Positions 33,466 to 42,210 of a stretch of 64,000 bases of DNA are shown here, one piece after another. A model generated the notes under the pieces. The model made no database searches and had not been told where the DNA came from. It saw only the letters and a list, made by a program, of their open reading frames with translations. The position numbers and the translations under genes are program-made. Position 1 is the first letter of the stretch. Every line of letters begins with the position of its first letter. Source of the stretch: Roseinatronobacter sp. S2 (lineage in GTDB: Bacteria; Pseudomonadota; Alphaproteobacteria; Rhodobacterales; Rhodobacteraceae); the NCBI RefSeq assembly GCF_029581395.1, contig NZ_CP121117.1:103138-167137 (forward strand), in the 5' to 3' direction.

Positions 33466-34942
33466 GTTCGCGCTGAACAATCCTCTCACACGGCTTCTGG
33501 TGTAACTTTATTGACTGTGCGCTGCCAAATGGCGGCGAGTATGGCCGCGATGAAGAGCGCCAAGATTGCCCTCAGGTGGGCCAGTATCTTGCGGATATTG
33601 TGGCCGCAGGCGCAGAGCACAGCAAAGATCGCATCGCCCTCCGTGCCCTTCAGCGGGCAACGTGTCAGTCGACCATCTGTTTTCATGTGTCCGATCTCGG
33701 CCTCAATGGCGCTGCGCCGTCGCAACAGTTTTGCCAGCATGGGCGTGATACTTTTGCGCATGCCGCTGATCAGCACGCGGGTGCGGGTTACGCCATGCCC
33801 ACGATAGCCGCGATCGACCACCGCCAGTGAGGGGCGAATGTCAGTCAGAACTTCGACCTGATCCAGCGCATCCGCCAGCGTGTGACCGTCATATGGGTTT
33901 CCGGGCATTGAGCGGGCACCGACAATGAAGCCTTCGTTGATGGTGGCTGCGACCGAGACCTTGGTGCCGAATTCGTAGCGCACGCGGGCCTTGCCCTTGG
34001 AAATGCAATCGACCTCGGCCTCGTGCAGGCTGTAGATCTTGTTCTTGTCCTTCGGCTTCTGGGCCAACAACCGCCCGGTCAGCACCAACGCATCGCAGAT
34101 CTTCTCGCGCAGCGCTCCGGCCGGAATGCCGCTCAGATAACGGCGCAAGTCGCGCATGACCCGACCGGTGTAGCCTTTCAGCGTTTTCAGTGCCTTGCGC
34201 ATACGCTTGAATTGCTTCGCATGGGCATATCGGCCAACCTGCAGCGCCAGGCGCGGGGCAAGGCGGGCATAGCTCTGGCGCAGTTCGACACCCGCCTGTT
34301 GGGCCAGTGCCACCAGCTTCTGGCGGGCGCGTTCATAGAGCCGCGCATCGGTCGGATAAGCAATGTTCTTTTCCATCACGACCGAGACCCGCTCAATGCT
34401 TTTGTCAGTTACAGCCCCAGAGACACGTCCCGCCTCTATGGTCTTCGTGAGCAGCCATTCCGCGCCCTCTTCACCAATGCGGTTACGCCAGCGCGTGAGC
34501 GAGGACGGGTCGATGGGCGGGCGGTGCTGAAAGAACACCTCGCCGCAGAAATGCTGGTAATAGGGGTTCTCTACCCAACGCGCGACCACAGCCTCGTCCG
34601 ACAGCTTGTAGGCGTGCTGGAGATAGAGAAGCCCTGCAACGAGGCGTGAGGGCGTGGCGGGCCTGCCCGCCTCGGACGGGAAGAACCCCGCCCATTCGCG
34701 CTCGAAGAAATCCCAGTCGATCAGCGCGGCCAGTTTCACCAGCTCATGGCGCATGTCGATGATTTCGACCAGACGCGCGCGAAACAGATCGTCTTGCTCT
34801 GGCCCCTTCGGTTTCGCCTTCATCGCCTACCCCGAAATTGCAAGGTTTCGGACGAAATCATACAAAACCCTGCAATCAAAGGCGACAGAAAATGCATATT
34901 TCCTGTACTAAATCAGCGTGTTGGGAGTTGTTCAGGGCGAAC
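33466..34942 (-). mobile_element. IS5-family-like insertion sequence, 1477 bp
   Basis: Imperfect inverted repeats start GTTCGCGCTGAACAATCC (33466) and, complementary, GTTCGCCCTGAACAACTCC (34942). The flanks TACCTA (33460-33465 and 34943-34948) form an apparent 6-bp target duplication. One transposase gene fills it. It separates the broken nuclease fragment from the Septu-like genes. Some IS5 members make 4-bp duplications, so the true end could differ by a base or two. Confidence 0.83.
33486..34823 (-). CDS. IS5-family transposase
   Basis: A 445-residue DDE transposase. The N-terminal DUF772-type domain is clear (ERARQ...; FFPSEAGRPATPSRLVAGLL, HAYKLSDEAVVARWVENPYY, then FFQHRPPIDPSSLTRWRNRI). 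The catalytic core includes FGTKVSVAATINEGFIVGAR (first Asp region near the preceding AEVDCISKGKARVRYEFG), VVDRGYRGHGV (second Asp) and IEAEIGHMKTDGRL (Glu region). It ends in a hydrophobic C-terminus (ILALFIAAILAAIWQR). Intact length; likely functional. No internal frameshift was seen. Confidence 0.93.
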   Translation of the reverse strand: MKAKPKGPEQDDLFRARLVEIIDMRHELVKLAALIDWDFFEREWAGFFPSEAGRPATPSRLVAGLLYLQHAYKLSDEAVVARWVENPYYQHFCGEVFFQHRPPIDPSSLTRWRNRIGEEGAEWLLTKTIEAGRVSGAVTDKSIERVSVVMEKNIAYPTDARLYERARQKLVALAQQAGVELRQSYARLAPRLALQVGRYAHAKQFKRMRKALKTLKGYTGRVMRDLRRYLSGIPAGALREKICDALVLTGRLLAQKPKDKNKIYSLHEAEVDCISKGKARVRYEFGTKVSVAATINEGFIVGARSMPGNPYDGHTLADALDQVEVLTDIRPSLAVVDRGYRGHGVTRTRVLISGMRKSITPMLAKLLRRRSAIEAEIGHMKTDGRLTRCPLKGTEGDAIFAVLCACGHNIRKILAHLRAILALFIAAILAAIWQRTVNKVTPEAV

Positions 34943-35085
34943 TACCTATTGCCCTTGGCGTCCAAGCGCGCCAATGTTGCGAAGCAGCTTCGTCCTTGGG
35001 CTCCGAGTTACATGCCGCGGCGCAGAATGGAGGCAGAGCAAGTCTGGGATAGCCTCAATTCCGCGCCAGTTAGGCCCGGCCCAAA

Positions 35086-35116
35086 GCTGCCACGTGACAC
35101 AATGTCACGTGGCAGC
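35086..35116. terminator. Perfect 14-bp hairpin downstream of the HNH gene
   Basis: GCTGCCACGTGACA (35086-35099), loop CAA, TGTCACGTGGCAGC (35103-35116), a perfect stem. It lies 90 bp beyond the stop of the minus-strand HNH gene and has only a weak T run (CTTTGG), so it may be a terminator or a dyad binding site (it contains two CACGTG cores). Confidence 0.5.
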
Positions 35117-35206
35117 GGTTGCAGCCTCAATAGCCGTCATTCGCCGCATCTGCAAGTTTTGTGGCTGGCTACCTTGCACATTCAGCGTGCATTGGGGGCA
35201 GTCCGG

Positions 35207-36058
35207 CTACGCTCTGAAGCCCCCATTGCAAAACCAATCACTTTGGGACGCTGCTTCATATAACGCGCCATCCCAGGAATTGAGGCTTACGTCTGCACAA
35301 CTTAGGCTCCTTTCGAGCAAATCCGCGCTGACAACATCAGCTCCCGCGGCTTCGTAAATGTTGGATAGAGAACGTCGGATGTTTTGTAGTTGTCGACCGG
35401 CTTGGGAGGCATAGAGCCTCGCCAGCTTTAGCCTCTCAAAGTGCCTCCTGACCCTTGCCGACGTGGCGTCGTCCCATTGTTCCGGCGGGTCGACATGGAA
35501 AGTCGCTCCGGGCGGCGAACCCTCCAAGATTGCGGCATAGAGCCAGCGATCGGCCGTGAGGTCGTCATAGTAAGCGTGTAGGAACTGTGTCTCAGGCGAG
35601 TTTGGCCCGGAGGTCCCCTTGTTGTGGTTGCAGTCCTTGCAGCACGGGATGAGGTTGAGCGGTGTGAGTGCAAGTGCAGGGTGTTGCGCTTTAGGCAGGG
35701 AATGGTCCAGCGTGGAAACCGGTAGATGTCCGCAGAATGGGCACTGTCCGTGTGCGGCAGCCATCATAATCTTGTCGTAGATTTCCCTGCCACGACTCTT
35801 TTGTCGCGCTAGGTGACGGTCATATAGCTGCTCCATCTCCTTTGCTGTGGCATTGCCATTGGCTCCGGCAAGGGTATTTGCCCCAACGACAAGGTGGAGC
35901 TCAGTCGCTGTAGCTCTGGCATCGAACTCAGTTTCGGCTTGTTCGATCTGCTCTCGAATGCCTTCGAGTCGCGCCTTCTTGGCAGCATCCGCGATCCCTT
36001 GGACGCATATTTCAAAGATATCGAGTGCTGTGAATTCCGGCCGGGGTACAGTCCACAT
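35207..36058 (-). CDS. PtuB-like HNH endonuclease (Septu-type defence)
   Basis: A 283-residue protein with a central HNH: CPFCG (C106, C109), LDHSLPK (D118, H119, K123), N135, then CC and C143 in IPCCKDCNHNKG with N144 and K147. This is the DH-N-CxxCN zinc-supported HNH of PtuB-like nucleases. The N-terminal about 95 residues are helical (LEGIREQIEQAETEFDARAT). The ATPase gene lies directly upstream: joined across the IS, its stop TGA is followed 3 nt later by this ATG, so the two formed an operon. Septu PtuB cleaves DNA when PtuA senses phage. The IS now separates it from the ATPase promoter. Confidence 0.8.
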   Translation of the reverse strand: MWTVPRPEFTALDIFEICVQGIADAAKKARLEGIREQIEQAETEFDARATATELHLVVGANTLAGANGNATAKEMEQLYDRHLARQKSRGREIYDKIMMAAAHGQCPFCGHLPVSTLDHSLPKAQHPALALTPLNLIPCCKDCNHNKGTSGPNSPETQFLHAYYDDLTADRWLYAAILEGSPPGATFHVDPPEQWDDATSARVRRHFERLKLARLYASQAGRQLQNIRRSLSNIYEAAGADVVSADLLERSLSCADVSLNSWDGALYEAASQSDWFCNGGFRA

Positions 36059-36136
36059 GTGTCAACCTTCTTGCTCTCGCACGGCGATGAGCGAACGGAC
36101 GATGCCTCTTGCTTCGTCTGACCTGCCACTGAACTT

Positions 36137-37066
36137 TCATCCAGCCGGGACCGGAGCCCTTTGGGTTGATACGCCGATTGGCGCAGGTGGAGCAACCGAC
36201 ATCCGCGCGGAGCTTTCAGATGGCGCAGCGCGGGTGTCGGTTGCGGTGGTGAGGTGTTCCGCGAATTCCATTGGCGTCTGATAGCCAAGCGCCGAATGCG
36301 GGCGTGTTTCGTTGAAGTCGGTGGCCCAGGCCCGGATCACGGCGCGGGCATGGGCCATGTTGCGGAACATGGTCTCGTTCAGGAGCTCGTCGCGCATGCG
36401 CCCGTTGAAACTTTCCACGAAGCCGTTCTGCATGGGCTTACCCGGCGCGATGTAATGCCATTCGATCTTGCGCTCCGTGGCAAAGGTTAAGATTGCGTTA
36501 CTGGTTAGTTCGGTGCCGTTATCGCTGACGATCATGCCAGGCTTTCCGCGCCGTTCGATCAGTGCCGCCAGTTCCCGCGCAACACGCCGCCCGGAGATCG
36601 ATGTATCCGGGATGGCTGCCAGACATTCCCGAGTCACGTCGTCGACCACGTTCAGGATGCGGAACCGTCGGCCACAGGCAAGCTGGTCATGGACGAAATC
36701 CAGCGACCAGCGCGCATTGGGCCGTGCTTCGACCAAGATCGGGGCGCGTGTTCCTACTGCTTTGCGCCGAGCCCGGCGTTTGCGCACCGTGAGCCCTTCT
36801 TCTCGATACAGCCGGTAGATGCGGTTGATCCCTGACGGCTCGCCATCGCGGCGCAGCAACACGAACAGACGCCGATAGCCAAACCGGCGGCGCTCATTGG
36901 CCAGATCCCGCAGCCGCCGGCGCAACTCGGTTTCGCACGGCCTTCTGGACTGGTAGCGGATCATCTTGCGATCCGCCCCGACAAGGCGGCAGGCCCGCCG
37001 CTCCGACAGGCCCAGCTTGGCCTGCAGATGCGCGACAGCTTCGCGCTTCACGGCGGGCCCTACCAT
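36137..37066 (-). CDS. IS407-like transposase OrfB (copy 2)
   Basis: A 309-residue DDE integrase ([20 protein letters not shown] ...) with D123, D182 and E218 and the D-35-E spacing, the same protein as at 13256-14185. It overlaps orfA by 7 nt in the -1 frame, with the A7 slippery run just before the orfA stop, so an OrfAB fusion is expected. This copy is uninterrupted and probably functional. It runs in the opposite direction to copy 1. Confidence 0.93.
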   Translation of the reverse strand: MVGPAVKREAVAHLQAKLGLSERRACRLVGADRKMIRYQSRRPCETELRRRLRDLANERRRFGYRRLFVLLRRDGEPSGINRIYRLYREEGLTVRKRRARRKAVGTRAPILVEARPNARWSLDFVHDQLACGRRFRILNVVDDVTRECLAAIPDTSISGRRVARELAALIERRGKPGMIVSDNGTELTSNAILTFATERKIEWHYIAPGKPMQNGFVESFNGRMRDELLNETMFRNMAHARAVIRAWATDFNETRPHSALGYQTPMEFAEHLTTATDTRAAPSESSARMSVAPPAPIGVSTQRAPVPAG

Positions 37067-37326
37067 TTTTTTGACAGCAGTTCCTTCATCGCCGCCGCGT
37101 CCAGCATCTGCTCGGCCAAGAGCTTCTTCAGCTTTGCGTTCTCGTCCTCGAGCGCCTTCAGCCGTTTGGCGTCCGAAACCGTCATCCCGCCAAACTTCGC
37201 CTTCCACGCATAAAAGGTGCCTTCCGACATGCCGTGCTTGCGGCAAAGATCGGCACACTTTGCGCCCGCCTCATGCTCGGTCAGAATGCTGATGATCTGT
37301 TCTTCCGTGTATCTCGTTCGCTTCAT
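37060..37326 (-). CDS. IS407-like transposase OrfA (copy 2)
   Basis: 88 residues from ATG 37326 ([20 protein letters not shown]). It is a transposase_8-type helix-turn-helix ([20 protein letters not shown]) followed by a leucine-zipper-like coiled coil ([20 protein letters not shown]) and LLSKKW. It binds the element's ends. The A7 run before the stop allows -1 frameshifting into orfB. This intact gene proves the uninterrupted target of the IS nested in copy 1. Confidence 0.93.
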   Translation of the reverse strand: MKRTRYTEEQIISILTEHEAGAKCADLCRKHGMSEGTFYAWKAKFGGMTVSDAKRLKALEDENAKLKKLLAEQMLDAAAMKELLSKKW

Positions 37327-38914
37327 TGTCCGTCCCTTCCTTGGGTCGGACTCTAATTCCAAATGGAGGAAAAATCCCGTGGCAGGTCACGTCACCTAGC
37401 TGACCATTGAAGCGTGCGAGGACTTCTTCATATGTGAGGTCGTCGCGAACGGAGTCGCTCAACATCTTGTGAAAGCCGGAGTTTGTAACTTCGAGGCCAA
37501 ATATCTCTTGGGTAAGTGTTCCGACATTCTCGCCAAAGGTTTCAGCGTTTGGCCGTTCAATGCGCTTCTCACGGCCGCTTCTCCATATCCTCCAGACACA
37601 TGTTTTGGGAACCTCCTGGAGGATCACTGGCGAGTGGGTGGCAATGATCGCCACTCCGTTTCGGTTGATAAGAAGATCAGACAATGAGCGAATGAACGCG
37701 GAAAGCAATGGCGGATGAAGATGAGCTTCCGGTTCGTCAAGCAATACCAGGGAGCGTTCTTCAAGCGCCTCCACAAGTCGGGTTATGGTTAGCACAACGA
37801 TCTTGTGGCCAGAACTAAGCTTTGAATAGAGCTGTCTTGCATTTTTGCGGAGTTGATTGAATGCTTCGCGGGGCTCGTTCTCAGCTTTCAACTCTTCGAA
37901 TGTTTCGATCAGTTTCCATATTTCCGCTTGCTTGAAGATGGGATCGGATTCCAACAAGGACAAAGCACGCCGCCACCGCTCCTGCTTCGATGTCTGAGTG
38001 AGGATCAATTGCACAGACTTCCCGAAATCTGCGGCAAGGTCATCCGTAGATTTTGGTGGCTTTTTCGTACCATCTTCGTTTTGTCCAATATGTTTAAGGC
38101 CAATATATTGATAGCGAACGCGGGATAGTTTGTTCTTAGGGGTGGATAGCGGCTCGAACGGGTCGAAAGCGCTGAAAGTCACGGCAATGATGTTTGAGAA
38201 GTTTTCGGCTTCTTCGAGGCCAAACTCGTCAATTTCGTCCCAGTGGAAGTCTCCAAACTTACCTTCTTCGGGGCGGACAAGGGCGTTTGTCATTTGCTCA
38301 ACGGTATATGTCTTACCGACATTATTGCGGCCGATGAGGACATGAACGTTGGTTGGGGGGTAGGATTCCGGATGCACTGCGAATTTATAGGTCGGCGGTA
38401 CGTTATTTGGGCCCCATGGGGGAGGCGTATAGGAGAATGCATATTCTGTCAGGCGCGCGCCGCCTTGCGCCATTCTCCGGTACTGACCTCTTACCGATTG
38501 ATCTGACACAGATCGCAGAAGCGAGACGCCAGTTACTTTTTCGTCCAATGCACGTTCGAAGAGTTCGGCATCGCGTGCAACGTCTCTCATCGCCTCTAGG
38601 AAAACATCTCGAAAGGAGTCCCCGAGTTCATTGACCTTCTGATAGTAACTATCATCTTGTCCAAGCGAGAAGAATTTCTCTTCGAGTTCATTGAACTCGT
38701 CAGGGATATTTGGCCGTCGCTGGTCGGCGACCATCTCAAACTCACCTATCTTAACTTCGCCAATGCGGTGTTTTTCTCCGGCTTTGTCGAAGTAAAACAC
38801 TACGTACATCGTGCTATAGGTGAACCAGTCATCCCAGCCGTCGGTCAGCAGGAAGACCTTGTTTGTGTGCCCTTCCGGCAAATTTTCACGGTGCGGAATG
38901 ACTTGAAAATCCAT
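37271..38914 (-). CDS. PtuA-like AAA/ABC ATPase (Septu-type), 3' end replaced by IS
   Basis: A 547-residue product whose last 40 residues (DVTCHGIFPPFGIRVRPKEG...) come from the IS407-like element. Natural residues 1-507 show Walker A GRNNVGKT (195-202), the KLSSGHK signature (about 365-371), Walker B LVLLDEPEAH (389-398) and the H-loop ATHSPVILQEVP (425-436). Removing the IS and one CGTC restores DEARGIVRSLIAVREQEG and a stop at 36062-36064, a 525-residue protein followed at once by the HNH gene. This ATPase-HNH pair is the Septu (PtuAB) layout. Phage sensing and ATP-gated control of the nuclease would be its job. Whether the altered tail is tolerated is unknown. Confidence 0.82.
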   Translation of the reverse strand: MDFQVIPHRENLPEGHTNKVFLLTDGWDDWFTYSTMYVVFYFDKAGEKHRIGEVKIGEFEMVADQRRPNIPDEFNELEEKFFSLGQDDSYYQKVNELGDSFRDVFLEAMRDVARDAELFERALDEKVTGVSLLRSVSDQSVRGQYRRMAQGGARLTEYAFSYTPPPWGPNNVPPTYKFAVHPESYPPTNVHVLIGRNNVGKTYTVEQMTNALVRPEEGKFGDFHWDEIDEFGLEEAENFSNIIAVTFSAFDPFEPLSTPKNKLSRVRYQYIGLKHIGQNEDGTKKPPKSTDDLAADFGKSVQLILTQTSKQERWRRALSLLESDPIFKQAEIWKLIETFEELKAENEPREAFNQLRKNARQLYSKLSSGHKIVVLTITRLVEALEERSLVLLDEPEAHLHPPLLSAFIRSLSDLLINRNGVAIIATHSPVILQEVPKTCVWRIWRSGREKRIERPNAETFGENVGTLTQEIFGLEVTNSGFHKMLSDSVRDDLTYEEVLARFNGQLGDVTCHGIFPPFGIRVRPKEGTDNEANEIHGRTDHQHSDRA

Positions 38915-39183
38915 GATTTAACGATGCTAGCAGGTCAAAGGTCGTTGTCCAGCGGTAAAGATGAATTCGGGAGACCCCGTCGGATTGGGCTATCGTGAAC
39001 CAATGCCACTTCTCGGCTGGGCCATCTGGCGACCCGCCGCAGGCATCCAGCGCGGCAGAGCGCTGAACAGCCCTAGCGCCGGCCTCCAGCGCATCTTTCT
39101 ACAGACAAGTGCTTGTCCATCTTCATTTTCTTCGCGTGGCAGGCCGCCTGGTCGCCAGACAGAAAGTCTGGTTCCTTCGTCGG

Positions 39184-39906
39184 TTAAGGCTTTGGCAGAG
39201 AATTGCGTATGGTGTGGGTTCGATTTATGACCTTGCGGGTCCGAGGGTGGTGATGCTCGAAGATCACATGCGGGATCGGTGTGCCGTCACGTATATGCGC
39301 AACGAGGTCATCCTTTTTAAACCACCGACCTAGCGCACATGCCCAATCGCGACCACTCATCAGCCAGACATCTTCGGCTCCGAAATCAAAGGCAACAATC
39401 ACACCCAGATCTGCCCACTCCTGAAGTAACCGGGCATCATATACCGAAAAGCGGTCTATGGCGGGCTCTCCCGAACACGGCGCGGATCTGTAACGAAACA
39501 ACTCGTCAAACTGCCTCCTATCCGTTGGGCGCCGCTCACCGCTGACCACCCAAAGCATCGGCGCGTGGAACTCCGTTCGCTTCAAAGCCTCCTCTGGCTT
39601 TATGTACGAGTATTGAAACTCGACAACCAACCCATGTGGCGTCCTAACGTCTGCTATGTGTAACTCGCCGCGATCATCTCGAGCTGACCTCTCCTGCCAC
39701 TCCTTGGGGAATCGGTCTTTCCAAGATCGGTGCCATTCAGTCTCAGGCTCCCACCAGTGATCGCAGTGGCGCTGGCCCTTGTGTGCCCAATGCCAGACCT
39801 TCTTGGTGCCGCACTTCGCGGTTAACTCAGCGCTACACCCAGGGCACAAACCAACGGCACCGGGGGTGGCCTCAACCCGATGCTCGTTATGGACTGCAAA
39901 CCTCAT
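39184..39906 (-). CDS. CoiA-like nuclease-fold protein
   Basis: A 240-residue protein. The N-terminal zinc ribbon has C21-P-G-C24 with HWAHKGQRHCDHW (H39, H42). The catalytic-type core follows: EWHRSWKDRFP, then HIADVRTPHGLVVEFQYSYI, in which D86, E96 and Q98 form the PD-(D/E)XK-like pattern. This is the competence protein CoiA-like fold, which in many genomes occurs in defence or DNA-uptake contexts. It stands alone, 269 bp from the ATPase gene on the same strand, and closes the defence-type island. DNA cleavage is likely from the fold; target unknown. Confidence 0.8.
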   Translation of the reverse strand: MRFAVHNEHRVEATPGAVGLCPGCSAELTAKCGTKKVWHWAHKGQRHCDHWWEPETEWHRSWKDRFPKEWQERSARDDRGELHIADVRTPHGLVVEFQYSYIKPEEALKRTEFHAPMLWVVSGERRPTDRRQFDELFRYRSAPCSGEPAIDRFSVYDARLLQEWADLGVIVAFDFGAEDVWLMSGRDWACALGRWFKKDDLVAHIRDGTPIPHVIFEHHHPRTRKVINRTHTIRNSLPKP

Positions 39907-40213
39907 GATGCGACAATAAGATATCGATGGTTCATCGCCAAGTGATGCTTGCGGTTCGAAACTTCGGGAAAAGTTCGGACGAGCATATCGCGAACCCTCT
40001 AACCCCCGTTCCTTCCCGGTGGATGATTAGATTGGGCAGACCAATTCGAAGGGGCAAGAGGGTACCCTTATCCACAGCACCGCCCAAGATATTGTGTTTT
40101 GGCATTCTTGTGAAAGGCTCAATCAAGCTCGAGGTTGGCAACGCTAGCAAATCCGACTTTCGTACAGCCTGCGGAGAAAGTCCACCCGCCCTCTATGCTA
40201 AATACACCTCTCC
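39907..40213. other. 307-bp stretch without a supported gene
   Basis: Short frames on both strands lack ribosome sites and recognisable motifs. It separates the divergent-end defence island from the permease gene. Confidence 0.4.
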
Positions 40214-41161
40214 TCAAATCGGCGGTGCTGCGCGCTCTGTGACCAACTGACGGGCTGTGACCCTTTCGCGGTGGATCATATATAGGCCCGCACCGATGAT
40301 GATAGTTATGCCAGTCAGGGTCAGCGCATTGGGGAAATCTTGGAATACGAGATAGCCCAAAAGAGTCGCCACCGGCAGTTCCAGATATTGGAGTGGTGCG
40401 AGCGTGGCAGAGGGCGCGAGTGACAATGCATAGGTCATCATCATATGGCTGACGGCTGCGAAACACCCCACGCCAAACAGCCAGAGCCATGCAATTCCTT
40501 CAGGCCAAACCAAATCCAGAAGCTCTGTCCCGCTGCCCTGCGCCAGTAGCAGCACAGGTAAGCAAAGCAGGCTGGCGATGAAGCCGGTGTGGAATTGCAG
40601 TGTCACCGGATGCATCCGCCGTGACAGCCCGCGCGTTACCAGAATGTAAAAAGCAAAGCCTATAGCTGTGCCAAGGGGAAACAGCGCCACTGCGCCGAAG
40701 GCCGCGAAACTGGGCTGAATTACGAACAAGACACCCACAAAACCACCCATCGCTGCGCCGACACGGCGGGGGCCAACATCCTCGCCCAGATAGAACTTAC
40801 CGACCAAAAGCACAATGAACGGAGCCACGAAGACGATCGCGAGCGCATCGGCCAGGGGCATGACGCGGATCGCGGCGATGAAGCAGAAGGTCGCGACAAG
40901 CAAAAGCGCTGCGCGAAACACCAACGCCAACCATTGCGCCCGCGCCACGTGCAGGGATAGCCCCATGATCCAGACAAAAGGCGCCATCAAAGCGCATTGC
41001 ACGATGAAGCGCGCGGCAGTGATTTGACCCACGGGCACAGTGGCCGATGCCAGCTTGGCTGCCACATCGAGCATGGGCGCGGTAATGCAAAAACCCAACA
41101 TCAAGGCGACACCGGCGAGGATGCGGTCAGTCGAGGGCGTGTAAGGCTGGGCTGTGCTCAT
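40214..41161 (-). CDS. EamA/DMT-superfamily permease
   Basis: 315 residues from ATG 41161 (MSTAQPYTPSTDRILAGVAL); a start nine codons upstream is possible. Ten hydrophobic segments in two EamA repeats are visible, for example LMLGFCITAPMLDVAAKLAS, LVFRAALLLVATFCFIAAIR, LAIVFVAPFIVLLVGKFYLG, then in the second half LVTRGLSRRMHPVTLQFHTG, VGCFAAVSHMMMTYALSLAP and LQYLELPVATLLGYLVFQD. It lies in the inner membrane and exports or imports small metabolites; the substrate cannot be read. It stands alone between the defence island and the first H-NS/SSB cassette. Confidence 0.92.
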   Translation of the reverse strand: MSTAQPYTPSTDRILAGVALMLGFCITAPMLDVAAKLASATVPVGQITAARFIVQCALMAPFVWIMGLSLHVARAQWLALVFRAALLLVATFCFIAAIRVMPLADALAIVFVAPFIVLLVGKFYLGEDVGPRRVGAAMGGFVGVLFVIQPSFAAFGAVALFPLGTAIGFAFYILVTRGLSRRMHPVTLQFHTGFIASLLCLPVLLLAQGSGTELLDLVWPEGIAWLWLFGVGCFAAVSHMMMTYALSLAPSATLAPLQYLELPVATLLGYLVFQDFPNALTLTGITIIIGAGLYMIHRERVTARQLVTERAAPPI

Positions 41162-41457
41162 AATGCATGCATAGCGATGTCGACCCATCGGGGTCTATTC
41201 AATTTGCGACGCTTGTCAGCGCATCGCGTCGTTCCCCGTGGGGCCAGCGACCGGCGGCTATCTCAGATTTCTGCGGATGCGATGCCGCGGCGTCACAGGC
41301 TGCTCCCCGCCCTCCACGTCGGTCTTGCGCCGGATATCTGCGCAAAATCTGCATCCCATTTAGACCGACGGCACTCGGTTGCTGCGCCACGCCTGAGCGG
41401 CCGCTTTGCTGAAATATGGCAATGGTGAGCTGCCGCCGGGATGTCCGCCGCGGCTCA

Positions 41458-41779
41458 TCAAACGATTTCCAAGTCCTCTGCGGCTTTGCCCGCTGACTGC
41501 GCCTCCAAAAACCACTGCGGTTTGCGCCCCCGACCGGACCAGGTGAGCGCCGGGTTCTCAGGGTGTCGGTATTTCGCAGGCACCGGCGCACGCACGGTTT
41601 TCGTTGCCGCGCCCATCAGTTCTGCCAGCGAATAGCCCAGCTCTCTGGCGAAGGCTTCCACCTTGGCGCGGGCCTCTGCCTTTTGTCGGTCCTCGTAGGT
41701 GGAAATCGACTTGGCGATGTCGTTCATGCAATTTGCGCAGTTCCGCGAGCGACAGCGCCTCGAGATCGAAATCAGCCAT
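41458..41779 (-). pseudogene. H-NS-family protein gene, frameshifted copy
   Basis: It starts MADFDLEALSLAELRKLH at 41779, like the intact copy at 58207. An extra base in the LHKDIAK region (TTGCATGAACGACATC here against TTGCACAAGGACATC in the intact copy) shifts the frame after about 18 codons. The rest is intact in the neighbouring frame (SISTYEDRQKAEARAKVEAF ... YRHPENPALTWSGRGRKPQW ... AAEDLEIV). The conserved DNA-binding loop TWSGRGRKP is present. The gene is therefore disabled here, or there is a sequencing error. H-NS proteins silence AT-rich foreign DNA. Confidence 0.8.
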
Positions 41780-42210
41780 GCGATGCTTTCCGTGTCCTGA
41801 ATGATCCCGCAAGGTAGCCTGTATCGGCAGGACCCCGCAACTCCCTGACTGCTGGGGCAGGGGGGGCGGTTGGGCATGATCGGTATCGACCGCCAGTGCA
41901 GTGCCGGGCTCGGGTTCTGACAGGCCATGTTTGCCAGATGACAGGGTCTGGCATTGGCTTCCCCCGTGTCGCTCTGTCTGCTGGCCCATCCCTTCGACTG
42001 ACAATCCCCTAATCCCGTTCGGGCTCTCGCGCGCAACCCCGCGTCAGACCGGGCCGTGTTGGCCGCCTGTGGCGTCCTGCCCGCGCCACCCCGGTCCTCT
42101 GGAGGTTTCCGGCGTCCGTTCCGTCCACCGTGCACGCGTCGCCCGACGGGCTTTTTCCGGGTCTTGTCGAAGGGACGGTCCCGAAGACAGGACACAGAAG
42201 GAAGCTACCC

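Larger units (their letters stand above)
36119..37389 (-). mobile_element. IS407-like IS3-family element, copy 2 (intact, 1271 bp)
   Basis: Ends begin TGACCTGCCAC (36119) and close GTGGCAGGTCA (37389) in inverted orientation. The flanks CGTC (36115-36118, 37390-37393) are a 4-bp target duplication, normal for the IS407 group. It is essentially identical to copy 1 at 11604-14203 but in the opposite direction. It has inserted in the 3' end of the ATPase gene. Confidence 0.93.
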
